A stretch of DNA of 64,000 nt, taken from assembly GCA_934101795.1 (NCBI GenBank), contig CAKORY010000001.1, positions 1 to 64,000 of the forward strand. The letters run 5' to 3'. Position numbers and translations under genes: made by a program. Under the pieces are notes generated by a model. It did no database searches, had not been told where the DNA came from, and worked only from the letters and a program-made list of their open reading frames with translations. Of this stretch, positions 51,781 to 63,002 are shown one piece after another; within the stretch, counting starts at the first letter, position 1, and each line of letters opens with the position of its first letter. Source of the DNA: an uncultured Bacilli bacterium (lineage in GTDB: Bacteria; Bacillota_I; Bacilli_A; RF39; UBA660).

Positions 51781-54700
51781 GTGGCTTATAAAGTTAAAAA
51801 ATTTGGTGACTATCGTGAAAGAAGAAGTTTTTCGAAGACGAAAAACGTTTTAGAATTGAATGATTTATTGGAAATCCAAAAAAAATCATACAAAGAATTT
51901 CTAGAAACAGGTATTAAAGAAATATTTGATGATTTATTTCCAGTTGAAAGCTTTACTGGTAATATTTCATTAGAGTTTGGTGATTATTATTTTGATGAAC
52001 CAAGATATTCAATCAAAGAAGCAAAAGAAAGAATGGTAAATTATGCTGCTCCATTAAAGGTTGAAGCACGTCTTTTTATTCATGAAACTGGTGAAGTAAA
52101 AGAACAAACAATCTTTTTAGGAGACATGCCACTTATGACTGATGCTGGAACATTTATCATAAATGGAGCAGAACGTGTAATTGTATCACAATTAGTTCGT
52201 AGTCCAAGTGTATATTTCAAAAAAGAAATAGATAAAAATGGAAGACATATTATTAGTGGTGAATTAATTCCTAATAAAGGTACTTGGCTAGAATATGAAA
52301 CTGATGCTAGAGATGTTTTATATGTTAGAATTGATAGAACTAGAAAGGTTACTGTTACAACATTCTTAAGAGCTTTAGGTTTATCTAGTGATGAAGATAT
52401 TATAAGTGTATTTGGCGATAATGAATATATTAAAAATACATTAGAAAAAGATTCAACTAATAATACTGATGAAGCTTTACTAGAAATTTATGAAAAGTTA
52501 AGACCTGGAGAACCAGCAACACTTGATTCATCAAAGAACCAATTAATTACAAGATTCTTTGATAGATTCCGTTATGATTTAGCTAAAGTTGGACGTTATA
52601 AATTTAATAAAAAATTAAATGTAATGGATAGACTTGAAGGATTAACACTTGCTGAAAGTTTAATTGATGGTAAAAAGACACTTGCTAAAGCTGGGGATGT
52701 TTTAACAAAAGAATTATTAGAAGAATTAAAACCTTATTTTGAAAATGGTTTAAATGTTAAAGATATTTTAATTAATGAAGAATTAGATGATTATAAAACT
52801 GTTCAAGTTGTTAAAGTTGTAGATCCAATGGATGAAAAGAAAACTATTAATATTATTGGTGTAGATCAAAGCATTGATACTAAACGTTTAACTATTCCAG
52901 ATGTTTATGCATCTTTAAGTTACTACATTGGTTTACATGAAAATATTGGTTCTGATGATGAAATTGATAACTTAGGAAATCGTCGTGTTCGTCAAGTTGG
53001 TGAACTTGTTCAAAATCAATTTAGAATAGGTATGGCTAGAATGGAAAGGGTTATTCGTGAAAGAATGACTACTCAAGAACTAGATACTGTAACACCTAAA
53101 ACATTAATTAATATTAGACCTGTTACAGCAGCATTAAAAGAATTCTTTGGTTCTTCACAATTGTCAAAATTCATGGATCAAATTAATCCAATAGCAGAAC
53201 TTACTGATAAGAGACGTTTGTCAAGTCTTGGACCTGGAGGTCTTTCTCGTGAACGTGCTGGTATGGATGTTCGTGACGTTAATGCATCACACTATGGTCG
53301 TATTTGTCCAATTGAATCACCAGAAGGACAAAACATTGGTCTTATTACATCACTTGCAGGTTATGCTAAGATTAATGATTATGGATTTATAATGACTCCA
53401 TATCATAAAGTTGTTGATGGTGTTGTTACTGATGAAGTTGTTTATTTAACTGCTGATGAAGAAAAAGGTCATGCAATTAGTCAAGCTGCTGTAAAACTTG
53501 ATGAAAATGATAGAATTATAGATGACGAAGTAGTAGCTCGTTTTAATGGGGATACTATTTATGTAAAACGTGAAAAAATCGATTATGTCGATGTTGCTCC
53601 AAGTCAAGTTGTAGCAATTACAACAAGCTGTATTCCATTTTTGGAATTCGATGATGCTCATAGAACTCTAATGGGTGCTAACATGCAACGTCAAGCAGTT
53701 CCACTACTTACTTGTGAAGCTCCAATTGTTGGTACTGGTGTTGAATGTATTGCAGCAAGAGATTCAGGTTCAACTATTGTTGCTAAGGCTGATGGTGTAG
53801 TTGAATATGCTGATGGATTAAAAATTATAGTTAAAACGGCTGGTGGTAAAGATACATATCATTTAGCAAATTATGAAAGAAGTAATGCATCTAGTTGTAT
53901 TAATCATCATCCAATTGTTAAAGCTGGTGATGCGATTAAACGTGGTCAAGTTATTGCTGATGGTCCATCTACTGATATGGGTGAACTAGCACTTGGTAAA
54001 AACTTAACTGTTGCATTCATGACATTTGAAGGTTATAACTACGAAGATGCTGTTATATTAAACGAAAGATTAGTAAAAGATGATGTTTATACATCACTTC
54101 ATATATCACATTACGATATTGATTGTCGTGATACTAAATTAGGACCAGAAGAAATTACAAGAGATATTCCAAATGTTGGAGAAGATGCTCGTAAGAACCT
54201 AGATAAAAATGGTATTGTAAGAATTGGTACTGAAGTTCGTGATGGTGATATCCTAGTTGGTAAAGTAACACCAAAAGGAATGCAAGAACTTACTTCAGAA
54301 GAAAAATTATTACATGCAATATTTGGTGAAAAAACTCGTGAAGTTAGAGATACATCACTACGTGTAGAACATGGTGCTGGCGGTATTGTTCATGATGTTA
54401 AAGTTTATACTAAAGAAAACAGTGATGAACTTCCTGCTGGTGTATCAAAAATTGTCAGAGTATATATTATACAAAAACGTAAAATTCAAGTTGGGGATAA
54501 AATGTCAGGTCGTCATGGTAATAAAGGGGTTATTTCCCTTATACTTCCAGAAGAAGATATGCCATTCTTACCAAATGGTAAACCAGTAGATGTAATGCTT
54601 AATCCACTTGGGGTTCCATCTCGTATGAATATTGGACAAATCTTAGAATTACACTTAGGTATGGCTGGTAAAAAATTAGGTGTTCATTATGCAACTCCAG

Positions 54701-55404
54701 TATTTGATAGTGCAACCTGGGATGATATTTCTGAAGAAATGAAGGAAGCTGGTATGGCTCCAGATGGTAAAGTTGTTTTATATGATGGACGTACTGGTGA
54801 TGCTTTTGACCATAGAATTAATGTTGGTGTTATGTATATGGTTAAATTACACCACATGGTTGATGATAAACTTCATGCTAGAGCAACAGGTCCTTATTCA
54901 CTTGTTACTCAACAACCTTTAGGAGGTAAAGCTCAATTCGGTGGACAACGTTTCGGAGAAATGGAAGTTTGGGCATTATATGCTTATGGTGCATCACATG
55001 TCTTACAAGAAATTTTAACTGTTAAAGCCGATGATATTACTGGTCGTGTTAAAGTTTATGAATCACTAGTTAAAGGTAAAACAATTGATCAAGCTGGTGT
55101 TCCTGAAAGTTTCCGTGTTCTAGTTAAAGAATTCCAAGCACTTGCATTAGATGTTCAAGTAATTGATAATGATAATAATGTTGTTGAATTCAAAGATATT
55201 GAAGAAGACGAAGATGATAATGAAGCATTTAGTATTAATGAAATAGAAGTTACAACTAAAGAGCTTAACAAAAATAATGAAATAGAAGATGATCTTGGTG
55301 ACTTTGAAGATGATGATTTCGAAGATGAAGAAAATTTAGATGATTTAGAGTATCCAGGTGATATCGAAGAAGATATTGAAGATGATGGGGAAGGTGAAGA
55401 ATAA
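51781..55404 (+). CDS. rpoB: RNA polymerase beta subunit
   Basis: The 1207-residue protein starts at GTG after GGGGTGAT and carries all standard regions in order, including [39 protein letters not shown] and GRHGNKGV. In the rifampicin pocket the residues equivalent to E. coli Q513 and H526 are Lys (53167-53169) and Asp (53206-53208). Both substitutions are known from resistant mutants, so natural rifampicin resistance is predicted. The last ~65 residues are a strongly acidic tail ([17 protein letters not shown]) beyond the usual C terminus. rpoC overlaps by one base. Confidence 0.98.
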   Translation: MAYKVKKFGDYRERRSFSKTKNVLELNDLLEIQKKSYKEFLETGIKEIFDDLFPVESFTGNISLEFGDYYFDEPRYSIKEAKERMVNYAAPLKVEARLFIHETGEVKEQTIFLGDMPLMTDAGTFIINGAERVIVSQLVRSPSVYFKKEIDKNGRHIISGELIPNKGTWLEYETDARDVLYVRIDRTRKVTVTTFLRALGLSSDEDIISVFGDNEYIKNTLEKDSTNNTDEALLEIYEKLRPGEPATLDSSKNQLITRFFDRFRYDLAKVGRYKFNKKLNVMDRLEGLTLAESLIDGKKTLAKAGDVLTKELLEELKPYFENGLNVKDILINEELDDYKTVQVVKVVDPMDEKKTINIIGVDQSIDTKRLTIPDVYASLSYYIGLHENIGSDDEIDNLGNRRVRQVGELVQNQFRIGMARMERVIRERMTTQELDTVTPKTLINIRPVTAALKEFFGSSQLSKFMDQINPIAELTDKRRLSSLGPGGLSRERAGMDVRDVNASHYGRICPIESPEGQNIGLITSLAGYAKINDYGFIMTPYHKVVDGVVTDEVVYLTADEEKGHAISQAAVKLDENDRIIDDEVVARFNGDTIYVKREKIDYVDVAPSQVVAITTSCIPFLEFDDAHRTLMGANMQRQAVPLLTCEAPIVGTGVECIAARDSGSTIVAKADGVVEYADGLKIIVKTAGGKDTYHLANYERSNASSCINHHPIVKAGDAIKRGQVIADGPSTDMGELALGKNLTVAFMTFEGYNYEDAVILNERLVKDDVYTSLHISHYDIDCRDTKLGPEEITRDIPNVGEDARKNLDKNGIVRIGTEVRDGDILVGKVTPKGMQELTSEEKLLHAIFGEKTREVRDTSLRVEHGAGGIVHDVKVYTKENSDELPAGVSKIVRVYIIQKRKIQVGDKMSGRHGNKGVISLILPEEDMPFLPNGKPVDVMLNPLGVPSRMNIGQILELHLGMAGKKLGVHYATPVFDSATWDDISEEMKEAGMAPDGKVVLYDGRTGDAFDHRINVGVMYMVKLHHMVDDKLHARATGPYSLVTQQPLGGKAQFGGQRFGEMEVWALYAYGASHVLQEILTVKADDITGRVKVYESLVKGKTIDQAGVPESFRVLVKEFQALALDVQVIDNDNNVVEFKDIEEDEDDNEAFSINEIEVTTKELNKNNEIEDDLGDFEDDDFEDEENLDDLEYPGDIEEDIEDDGEGEE

Positions 55405-58400
55405 TGATAGATGTTAGTAAATTTAAAGGTATTAAGGTTAGTATTGCATCACCAGAAAAGATACGTTCATGGTCTTATGGTGAAGTTAAAAAGCCTGAAA
55501 CTATAAACTATCGTACTCTTAAACCTGAAAGAGATGGATTATTCTGTGAAAAGATATTTGGACCAACAAAAGACTTTGAATGTTCATGTGGTAAATATAA
55601 AAGATTAAGATATAAAAATATTATATGTGACCGTTGTGGAGTTGAAGTAACTCGTTCAAAGGTAAGAAGAGAAAGAATGGGGCACATTGAACTTGCTGCT
55701 CCTTGTTCTCACATTTGGTTCTTTAAAGGTGTTCCTTCTAAAATGGGACTTGTCCTAGATATGTCACCTAGGGACCTTGAAGAAGTACTATATTTCGTAA
55801 GTTATGTAGTTATTGATCCAGGTGCTGCACCTCTTGAAGTTAAACAAACTTTATCTGATAAAGAATATCGTGCTTATTATGAAAAGTATGGAAATTCTTT
55901 TAAAGTAGGTATGGGTGCTGAAGCTATTAAAGAATTATTAAAACAAGTTGATATTGATAAAGAAGTTGAAGATTTAAGAAAAGAACTTGAAGGTACAACT
56001 GGACAAAAGAGAATTCGTCTTGTTAAAAGACTTGATTGTTTAGTTGCTTTTCAAGAATCTGGTAATAAACCTGAATGGATGGTACTTGATGTTCTTCCAG
56101 TTATTCCACCAGAACTTAGACCAATGATTCAACTTGATGGTGGTAGATTTGCAACAAGTGATTTAAATGACTTATATCGTAGAATTATTAATAGAAATAA
56201 TCGTTTAAAGAAATTACTAGAATTAGGAGCTCCAACTATTATTGTTCAAAATGAAAAACGTATGCTTCAAGAAGCTGTTGACTCATTATTTGATAACGGT
56301 AGAAGAGGAAGAAGTATTACGGCAGCAAGTAATAGACCACTTAAGAGTTTATCTAGTATGCTTAAAGGTAAACAAGGTCGTTTCCGTCAAAACTTACTTG
56401 GTAAGAGAGTTGACTATTCTGGTCGTTCTGTTATCGTTGTTGGACCAAATCTTAAGATGCATCAATGTGGTCTTCCAAAAGAAATGGCTATTGAGTTATT
56501 TAAACCACATGTAATTAATGGTATCGTTGAAAGAGGTTTAGCTCATAATATTAAAGGCGCTAAAAAATTAATCGATTCTCGTGATGAATCAATCTGGGAT
56601 ATCGTTGAAGATGTAATTACTGAACATCCAGTACTTTTAAACAGAGCTCCAACACTACATAGACTTGGTATTCAAGCATTTGAACCAGTTTTGGTAGGTG
56701 GTAAAGCCATAAGACTACATCCTCTAGTTTGTGCAGGATTTAATGCAGACTTCGATGGTGACCAAATGGCTATCCATATTCCACTATCTGAAGAAGCAAA
56801 AGCTGAAGCTAGAATATTAATGCTTAGTGCTAATAATATCCTAAATCCAAAAGATGGAAAACCAATTGTTACTCCATCACAAGATATGGTACTTGGTAAC
56901 TGTTATTTAACTATTGAATATGCTGGAGAAGAAAATGAAGGACATGTTTATAAAGATCCTAATGAAGCTTTAATGGCATATGAAAGAAAAGAAATAACTC
57001 TACACACAAGAATTGCTATTCCAGTTAATTCATTTAAATATAAATTATTTACTGAAGAACAAAGAGATAAATACTTAGTTACAACAGTAGGTAAATTAAA
57101 ATTTAATGAAATTTTACCTGATACATTCCCATATGTAGAAGAAGGTACTAAAGCTAATATTGAAGGAATTACACCAGATAAGTATTTCTTACCAATGGGT
57201 TCAAATATTCCTGAAGAAATAGCTAAGATGGAACTTGTTACTCCATTTATTCAAAAGACTTTAGGTCAATTAATTGCTCAAGTATTTAAAAGATATAAAA
57301 CAACTGAAACATCTATAATGCTTGATAAATTAAAGAATTTAGGTTTCAAATATTCAACTATTGCTGGTATTACAGTATCTATCGCAGATGTTGTAAGAAG
57401 TGAAAAAAAGGGTGAAATAATTGAAGCTGCTAAAGCTAAAGTAGATAAAATTAATAAACAATATCAAAGGGGTTTAATTACGGACCAAGAAAGATATCAA
57501 AGTGTAATTGAAGTTTGGACTAAAGCAACTGATGATGTTAAGAACGAACTTAAAACAATAAGTGAAAATGATTTTGATAATCCATTATTCATGATGATGA
57601 ACTCAGGTGCTCGTGGTAAGATTTCAAACTTTACTCAACTTGCTGGTATGCGTGGTCTAATGGCAAAACCAGATGGTTCAACTGTAGAAATTCCAATTAC
57701 ATCATCATTTATTGAAGGTCTATCTGTGTCTGAATTCTTCTTATCAACACATGGTTCTCGTAAAGGTGATGCCGATACTGCTTTAAGAACTGCAGACTCA
57801 GGATACTTAACAAGAAGACTTGTTGATGTTGCTCAAGATATAATAGTTAAAGAATTTGATTGTGGTACTCATCAAGGGCTTGTTGTATATGACTTATTAA
57901 ATGAAAAAGATAACTCAGTTATTGAACCACTTGCTGAACGTATTTTAGGTAGATATGCATCTAAGAAAATTGTTAATCCAGAAACTAAAGAAACTATTGT
58001 TGAAGCCGGAGAAATGATTAATGAAAATGCTGTTATTAAAATTACTAAGGCTGGTATTAAAAAGGTTGAAATTAGAAGTGTTCTAACATGTAAATCAAAT
58101 AATGGTGTATGTCAAAAATGTTATGGACGTAACCTTGCAACTGGTAACTTAGTTGAAAAAGGTGAAGCTGTTGGTATTATGGCTGCTCAATCAATTGGTG
58201 AACCAGGTACCCAACTTACCATGCGTACATTCCATACCGGTGGTGTTGCATCTGGTGATGATATTACTCAAGGTCTTCCAAGAGTTGAAGAACTATTTGA
58301 AGCACGTATTCCAAAAGGAAAAGCTACGATTGCGGAAGTTGCTGGTAAAGTTATCGGTATTGAAGAAAACAATGGTAAACATACAATCACTATTGAAAAT

Positions 58401-59102
58401 GAAGCTGGTTGTCATGAACACATTACAAATTACAATATGAAACTTCGTGTTGCAATTGGTGATGAAGTTGAAGCTGGTGATAAATTAACTGAAGGTGTTA
58501 TTTCACCAAAAGAATTACTAGCTGTAACTGATCCACTTACTGCACAAGAATACATATTAAAAGAAGTACAAAAAGTTTATAAATTACAAGGTGTTGATAT
58601 TTCAGATAAACATATTGAAATTATTTGTAAACGTATGATAAATAAGGTAAGAATTACAGATAGCGGAGATTCAGATTTTGTTGAAGGTCTTGCGGTATCT
58701 CTAAGAGACTTTACGGAAGGTAATAAACCAGTTATTTTGGCTGGTAAAACACCTGCTAAAGGTAATCCAATTATGCTTGGTATTACTAAGTCTTCACTAG
58801 AAACAGATTCATTCTTATCTGCTGCATCATTCCAAGAAACAACTAGAGTACTTACTGATGCTGCTATTCATGGTAAAGTTGATAGACTTCAAGGTTTAAA
58901 AGAAAACGTTATAATAGGTAAACTAATACCTGCTGGTACTGGTTATAGTGATTATAATAATATTGATATAGAACTTGAAAAAGCAATTTTAGATGATGAT
59001 GCTCAAGAAGTACTTGAAGAAAAACTTATGGATAATGATGATATTATCGAAGATACTGAAGAAATTGTAAACGAAGTAGAAGAAAAAGAAGATGCTGAAT
59101 AA
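55404..59102 (+). CDS. rpoC: RNA polymerase beta' subunit
   Basis: The 1232-residue protein has the N-terminal zinc site ([22 protein letters not shown]), the active-site [12 protein letters not shown] for Mg2+, the trigger-loop region ([32 protein letters not shown]) and the second zinc site ([13 protein letters not shown]). Like beta it ends in an acidic tail. It is translationally coupled to rpoB (TAATG). A weak terminator follows, and the usual rpsL-rpsG-fusA genes are not next to it. Confidence 0.98.
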   Translation: MIDVSKFKGIKVSIASPEKIRSWSYGEVKKPETINYRTLKPERDGLFCEKIFGPTKDFECSCGKYKRLRYKNIICDRCGVEVTRSKVRRERMGHIELAAPCSHIWFFKGVPSKMGLVLDMSPRDLEEVLYFVSYVVIDPGAAPLEVKQTLSDKEYRAYYEKYGNSFKVGMGAEAIKELLKQVDIDKEVEDLRKELEGTTGQKRIRLVKRLDCLVAFQESGNKPEWMVLDVLPVIPPELRPMIQLDGGRFATSDLNDLYRRIINRNNRLKKLLELGAPTIIVQNEKRMLQEAVDSLFDNGRRGRSITAASNRPLKSLSSMLKGKQGRFRQNLLGKRVDYSGRSVIVVGPNLKMHQCGLPKEMAIELFKPHVINGIVERGLAHNIKGAKKLIDSRDESIWDIVEDVITEHPVLLNRAPTLHRLGIQAFEPVLVGGKAIRLHPLVCAGFNADFDGDQMAIHIPLSEEAKAEARILMLSANNILNPKDGKPIVTPSQDMVLGNCYLTIEYAGEENEGHVYKDPNEALMAYERKEITLHTRIAIPVNSFKYKLFTEEQRDKYLVTTVGKLKFNEILPDTFPYVEEGTKANIEGITPDKYFLPMGSNIPEEIAKMELVTPFIQKTLGQLIAQVFKRYKTTETSIMLDKLKNLGFKYSTIAGITVSIADVVRSEKKGEIIEAAKAKVDKINKQYQRGLITDQERYQSVIEVWTKATDDVKNELKTISENDFDNPLFMMMNSGARGKISNFTQLAGMRGLMAKPDGSTVEIPITSSFIEGLSVSEFFLSTHGSRKGDADTALRTADSGYLTRRLVDVAQDIIVKEFDCGTHQGLVVYDLLNEKDNSVIEPLAERILGRYASKKIVNPETKETIVEAGEMINENAVIKITKAGIKKVEIRSVLTCKSNNGVCQKCYGRNLATGNLVEKGEAVGIMAAQSIGEPGTQLTMRTFHTGGVASGDDITQGLPRVEELFEARIPKGKATIAEVAGKVIGIEENNGKHTITIENEAGCHEHITNYNMKLRVAIGDEVEAGDKLTEGVISPKELLAVTDPLTAQEYILKEVQKVYKLQGVDISDKHIEIICKRMINKVRITDSGDSDFVEGLAVSLRDFTEGNKPVILAGKTPAKGNPIMLGITKSSLETDSFLSAASFQETTRVLTDAAIHGKVDRLQGLKENVIIGKLIPAGTGYSDYNNIDIELEKAILDDDAQEVLEEKLMDNDDIIEDTEEIVNEVEEKEDAE

Positions 59103-59115
59103 GTATCTTCTTTTC
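59085..59115 (+). terminator. Terminator after rpoC
   Basis: AAAGAAGATGC (59085-59095) pairs with GTATCTTCTTT (59103-59113) with one wobble around a 7-nt loop containing the stop codon, with a short U-rich tail. Confidence 0.7.
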
Positions 59116-59199
59116 TTAACACTAAATATTGTAAACTTATAAAAAAATATTTATATTATTTTAAATTTATGATAAAATTATTGTAAGGAGGATGAACAT

Positions 59200-59751
59200 A
59201 TGAAATGGTGGATGATATTAATTATAGTTCTTGTCTTAATAGTACTTTGGGCAATTAGTGTATATAATAGCTTAATTGCTTTAAGAAATAGAGTTAAAGA
59301 TCAATGGGCTCAAATTGATGTTCAATTAAAGAGAAGATTTGATTTAATACCAAATTTAGTTGAAACAGTTAAAGGTTATACTAAACATGAATCTGAAACA
59401 CTTGAAGCTGTAATTAAAGCTCGTAATACTTATGTTTCTGCTACTGTTCCTGAAGAACAAATGAAAGCTGATGGTGAACTTACAAAGGCAATATCAAAAT
59501 TATTTGCTTTAACTGAAAGTTATCCAGATTTAAAAGCTAATACAAATTTTCAAGCTTTACAACAAGAACTTACAGAAACTGAAAGTAAAATTGCTGCTGC
59601 ACGTCAATTCTATAATGATACTGTTATGGTTTATAATAATAAAGTATCTATGGTGCCAAGTAATATTATTGCAGGCTTATTTAAGTTTAACAAGGAAGCT
59701 TTCTTTGAAGCAAATGAAACAGAACGACAAAATGTTCAAGTTAAATTCTAA
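59200..59751 (+). CDS. lemA: LemA family protein
   Basis: The 183-residue protein has one N-terminal membrane helix (~3-22) and a coiled, helical LemA domain (YNSLIALRNRVKDQWAQIDVQLKRRFDLIPNLVETVKGY, then FNKEAFFEAN near the end). LemA proteins are membrane-bound with no settled function and are often encoded beside large membrane proteins with Gly-rich ends, as here. GTAAGGAGG precedes the ATG. Confidence 0.93.
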   Translation: MKWWMILIIVLVLIVLWAISVYNSLIALRNRVKDQWAQIDVQLKRRFDLIPNLVETVKGYTKHESETLEAVIKARNTYVSATVPEEQMKADGELTKAISKLFALTESYPDLKANTNFQALQQELTETESKIAAARQFYNDTVMVYNNKVSMVPSNIIAGLFKFNKEAFFEANETERQNVQVKF

Positions 59752-59772
59752 GACGTTCTAAACGTCTTTTTT
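59750..59772 (+). terminator. Hairpin between lemA and the DUF2207 gene
   Basis: AAGACGTT (59750-59757) and AACGTCTT (59761-59768) around a 3-nt loop, with Ts. The close spacing suggests it attenuates rather than fully separates the two genes. Confidence 0.75.
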
Positions 59773-59791
59773 AATATTAAAGAGGTGAGTT

Positions 59792-61654
59792 ATGAAGAAA
59801 ATATTAATTGCAATTATAACATTTATGTGTTTACCACTTGTAAGTTTTGCTGCTGATTATGATATAAAACATTTTTATATTGATGCTACTTTACAAGAAA
59901 ATGGTGATATGGATGTAAAAGAATTAATTGTTTTAAAGGGAACATTTAATGGATATGAAAGAGATATATTTTATAGAAATGATTATGGTAATTATAGTGC
60001 AAGTAATTTGGAAAATCTAAGTATATCTGCGGGTTATGTAAATAATGTTTCTTTTGATACTTTTAATAATGATTTTGATTTATTTGAAAAAGTTGATTAT
60101 GCAAATAATGGTACAAAAGCTAGATATATATTAACTAATTTGAGTGAAGGTATTAGGTTTAGGATGTATTATGCAACTAATGATGATACTACTGCATTTT
60201 TAATTAAATATACTTTAAAAGATGTTGGTATAGCTCATAATGATGTTATTGAATATTATTGGAATTTTTTAGGTACTGAATTTGAAGATAATATTAAAGA
60301 TTTACAAATTAGAGTAAATTATCCGATTAAAATGAATAAAAATGACTTTAGTTGGTGGTTTCATGGACCACTTACAGGTTCATCAGATATTATAAATGTT
60401 AATGAAAAATATACAAGTGTTTTGGCAAAAGTTAAAAAATTAGATGCTGGAACTGCGGTTGACTTTAGGACACTTGTGCCTAAAACTGGATTTAATGCAA
60501 GTTTATTTTCTAAAGTAAATAATGATGATGTTAAAGAAAACATCATAGAAAGTGAAGATGCTATAGTTGCTAAAGATAATGCCTTAAGAAAAAAATATAG
60601 AGCTTATTTTTATACAATTGAAGTGTTATCAATTGGTTATTATGTTCTTTTAGTAAGTTTATGGATTTATGTTTATAAAAAATATGATAAGGAAAGAAAA
60701 ACTAAATTTGTTGGTGAATATAATAGAGAATTTATTGATGATTATAATGTTGAAGTAATAGATTATTTAATGAATAATACTATAACACCAAATGCTATGA
60801 GTGCATCACTTATGAATTTAATTTATAAGAAAAATGTTAGTGTTGAAAAATTATCTGAACAAAAAAATAATTATAAATTTACTTTAGTTAATAGAGATAA
60901 TTTAAATGATACGGAAAATTGTTTAGTAGATTTTCTATTTACAACAGTAGGGGGTAATAATGAATTTACAACGAAAGAATTAAAGTCATATGCTTCATCT
61001 ACAAAGACTTGTAACACCTTTATGAATAGTTATACTAAATGGAAAAATAAAGTTATTGAAGATGGTAAAAATCAAGGTTTCTTTGATAAATTACCAGGTA
61101 GATATGGTTATGGTTTCTTTATGTTATTCTTAGCTTTTATAATTTATTTTGCTAGTATTGTGCTAAATGTAGATACATTTATCGTAAATACTTTAATATT
61201 TGCAGCCATTATTTTTATAATTTATATTGGCACAATTAAAAGAAAGAGTGAAAAGGGTATCGAACACTATACTAGATGGAAAGCATTTAAAAAGTTCTTA
61301 AATGATTTTGGTACATTTGATACCAAAGAATTACCAGAAATTATTTTGTGGGAAAGATATTTAGTATATGCAACTATTTTTGGTCTTGCTAAAAAAGTTC
61401 AAAAAGATATGAATGTTAAGATTAAAGAAATAGAACTTGCTGATACTTATTATGGAAATAATTATATATTTATTAATGATTTTAATATGACTAGCGTAAT
61501 TAGTTCATCACTTAATGAAGCTTTTAGAGGGGCTCAAACTACCATTAATAGAGAAATGGCTAGTTCATCTAGTGGTTCTTATGGTGGTCATGGTGGAGGA
61601 TTTTCATCAGGCGGCGGCTTTGGCGGCGGTGGTGGTGGAGGTCGAGGTTTCTAG
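59792..61654 (+). CDS. DUF2207 membrane protein with Gly-rich C terminus
   Basis: The 620-residue protein has a signal peptide (1-20, VSFAAD), an extracytoplasmic beta domain (~22-255; DYDIKHFYIDATLQENGDMDVKE is the usual DUF2207 opening), a membrane helix (~275-295), a cytoplasmic part, two helices (~445-490), more cytoplasmic sequence and a Ser/Gly-rich tail (GGGFSSGGGFGGGGGGGRGF). The function of the family is unknown; it is commonly paired with LemA, as here. Confidence 0.9.
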   Translation: MKKILIAIITFMCLPLVSFAADYDIKHFYIDATLQENGDMDVKELIVLKGTFNGYERDIFYRNDYGNYSASNLENLSISAGYVNNVSFDTFNNDFDLFEKVDYANNGTKARYILTNLSEGIRFRMYYATNDDTTAFLIKYTLKDVGIAHNDVIEYYWNFLGTEFEDNIKDLQIRVNYPIKMNKNDFSWWFHGPLTGSSDIINVNEKYTSVLAKVKKLDAGTAVDFRTLVPKTGFNASLFSKVNNDDVKENIIESEDAIVAKDNALRKKYRAYFYTIEVLSIGYYVLLVSLWIYVYKKYDKERKTKFVGEYNREFIDDYNVEVIDYLMNNTITPNAMSASLMNLIYKKNVSVEKLSEQKNNYKFTLVNRDNLNDTENCLVDFLFTTVGGNNEFTTKELKSYASSTKTCNTFMNSYTKWKNKVIEDGKNQGFFDKLPGRYGYGFFMLFLAFIIYFASIVLNVDTFIVNTLIFAAIIFIIYIGTIKRKSEKGIEHYTRWKAFKKFLNDFGTFDTKELPEIILWERYLVYATIFGLAKKVQKDMNVKIKEIELADTYYGNNYIFINDFNMTSVISSSLNEAFRGAQTTINREMASSSSGSYGGHGGGFSSGGGFGGGGGGGRGF

Positions 61655-61705
61655 AAGAAACTTTACATTCATTTTACAAAATCGTGCAAATTAGCTTGTA
61701 ACCTT

Positions 61706-61756
61706 TTGACATGTTTTGTCGAAAGTGTTGCAGGCTATTTTTTTTGCCTTTATAAT
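61706..61756 (+). promoter_or_regulatory. Spo0A-box promoter of the 95-aa unknown gene
   Basis: TGACATGTTTTGTCGAA (61707-61723) is identical to the element before spoIIAA and ends in a Spo0A box. Just downstream is a promoter: TTGCAG (61728-61733), a 17-nt spacer, TATAAT (61751-61756). The box ends 56 nt before the start codon, against 54 nt at spoIIAA. Confidence 0.7.
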
Positions 61757-61779
61757 ACACAATTTAAGGAGGTATTATT

Positions 61780-62067
61780 GTGAAAATTGATGTTATTGAT
61801 GTATCTTTTTCAAAAGATAAAGCAATGATGTTTTCAAAATTATTTGCTAATAAGGCACCACTATTTGATTTTATTAATTCTTTTTTCAATTCAATTGATT
61901 ATGGTTACAAAATCGTAGATGGTAAAGTTAATTATGAAATTTTTAACAAAGAATCTAGAAGTGGTTGCTTTGCTGTTTGTTATGATTATGAAGACAAAGT
62001 TGTTTTAAATCTTTATGGTATGTATCGTATTATAATTAATGATTTTACTTTTGAAAAGATATTGTAG
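61780..62067 (+). CDS. Unknown 95-aa protein, predicted Spo0A-regulated
   Basis: The protein of 95 residues starts at GTG after AAGGAGG. It has no membrane helix or recognised domain, mixed alpha/beta character, and two Cys (GCFAVCYDY). I do not recognise a family. Its main clue is the promoter: 22 of 23 bases, spanning a consensus Spo0A box, match the region before spoIIAA at almost the same distance from the start. It is therefore a candidate early sporulation or transition-state gene. The next genes are the DUF1016 pair, 44 nt downstream, which may share its transcript. Confidence 0.7.
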   Translation: MKIDVIDVSFSKDKAMMFSKLFANKAPLFDFINSFFNSIDYGYKIVDGKVNYEIFNKESRSGCFAVCYDYEDKVVLNLYGMYRIIINDFTFEKIL

Positions 62068-62111
62068 AAAATAAAAAGTAAGATTAGTGTGATAATATTT
62101 TGGAGGAAAGT

Positions 62112-63002
62112 ATGAATTATTATAATGAAATAAAAACTGAAATACTAAATAATGAGATAACTAAAAGAGTAAAAGATTATTCAAAAAACAAAAGTGATTT
62201 AACAACCTATTATAATGTTGGAAAACTATTAAGTGAAGCAGGTAAACAATATGGTGAAGGTATTATCAAAGAATATTCAGAAAAGTTAGAAAATGATATA
62301 AATTTAAAATATACTGAAAGAACTCTAAGGAGAATTAGACAATTTTATTTATTTTGTGTTGTTTCAAAATGGTCGACACTGTCGACCAAATTAACATGGA
62401 GTCATTTTTGTGAATTGCTTAAAATAAATAATACCAATGAAATAAAATATTATATTACTATTTGTGAACAAAATAATCTCTCTGTTAGACAACTTAGAGA
62501 GCGTATTAAAAATAAAGAATATGAAAGATTAGATGAACAAACAAAATTAAAGATAATTAATGAAGAAGACCTTAAGTTGGAAGATACAATCAAAAATCCA
62601 ATAATAATTAGTAATAAATTTAATTATGAAATAGTATCTGAGAAAATATTGCAGAAAATTATTCTTGAAGATATTGAACAATTTATGAAAGAGTTAGGTA
62701 ATTCTTTTTCTTTTATAGGTAGTGAATATCCAATTAAAATAGGTTGCAACTATAATTATATTGATTTACTTTTATATAACATTGAGTTCAATTGTTATGT
62801 AGTTGTAGAGTTAAAAGTAACAGAACTAAAAAAAGAACATATAGGTCAAATAGAAGTATACATGAACTATATTAATAAAAACTTAAGAAAGCAGGCTCAA
62901 GACAAAACAATAGGTATTATTCTTTGTAGAAAAGATAATAAATTTATTATGGAATATTGTAGTGATGAAAGGATAAAGGTAAGAGAATATGAACTATTAT
63001 AA
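62112..63002 (+). CDS. DUF1016 / PDDEXK nuclease (YhcG family), copy B
   Basis: The 296-residue protein has the DUF1016 domain (~1-150: SDLTTYYNVGKLLSEAGKQYGEGII, ERTLRRIRQFYLF, LTWSHFCELL, NNLSVRQLRERIKNKEYERL) and a PDDEXK domain (~175-296: YIDLLLYN, VVVELK). ATG 62112 follows GGAGG. An in-frame palindrome (62370-62388) encodes WSTLST just before LTWSH. It is nearly identical to copy C at the N terminus and over the last ~100 residues, but differs in the middle. Its end overlaps copy C by 14 nt. Confidence 0.9.
   Translation: MNYYNEIKTEILNNEITKRVKDYSKNKSDLTTYYNVGKLLSEAGKQYGEGIIKEYSEKLENDINLKYTERTLRRIRQFYLFCVVSKWSTLSTKLTWSHFCELLKINNTNEIKYYITICEQNNLSVRQLRERIKNKEYERLDEQTKLKIINEEDLKLEDTIKNPIIISNKFNYEIVSEKILQKIILEDIEQFMKELGNSFSFIGSEYPIKIGCNYNYIDLLLYNIEFNCYVVVELKVTELKKEHIGQIEVYMNYINKNLRKQAQDKTIGIILCRKDNKFIMEYCSDERIKVREYELL
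62370..62388. repeat. CA-S-TG palindrome P5, inside DUF1016 copy B
   Basis: Perfect 19-nt palindrome: arms TGGTCGACA / TGTCGACCA around central C (62379). It is in-frame, directly before the LTW codons. Confidence 0.9.

Noticed and set aside
56242..58440. 90- and 95-aa ORFs inside rpoC
   Set aside because: Out-of-frame shadows of a highly conserved gene, with no start signals.
61674..61740. A riboswitch or small RNA in the region after the DUF2207 gene
   Set aside because: The conserved part is explained by the Spo0A-box promoter element; no stable fold or known riboswitch core is visible.
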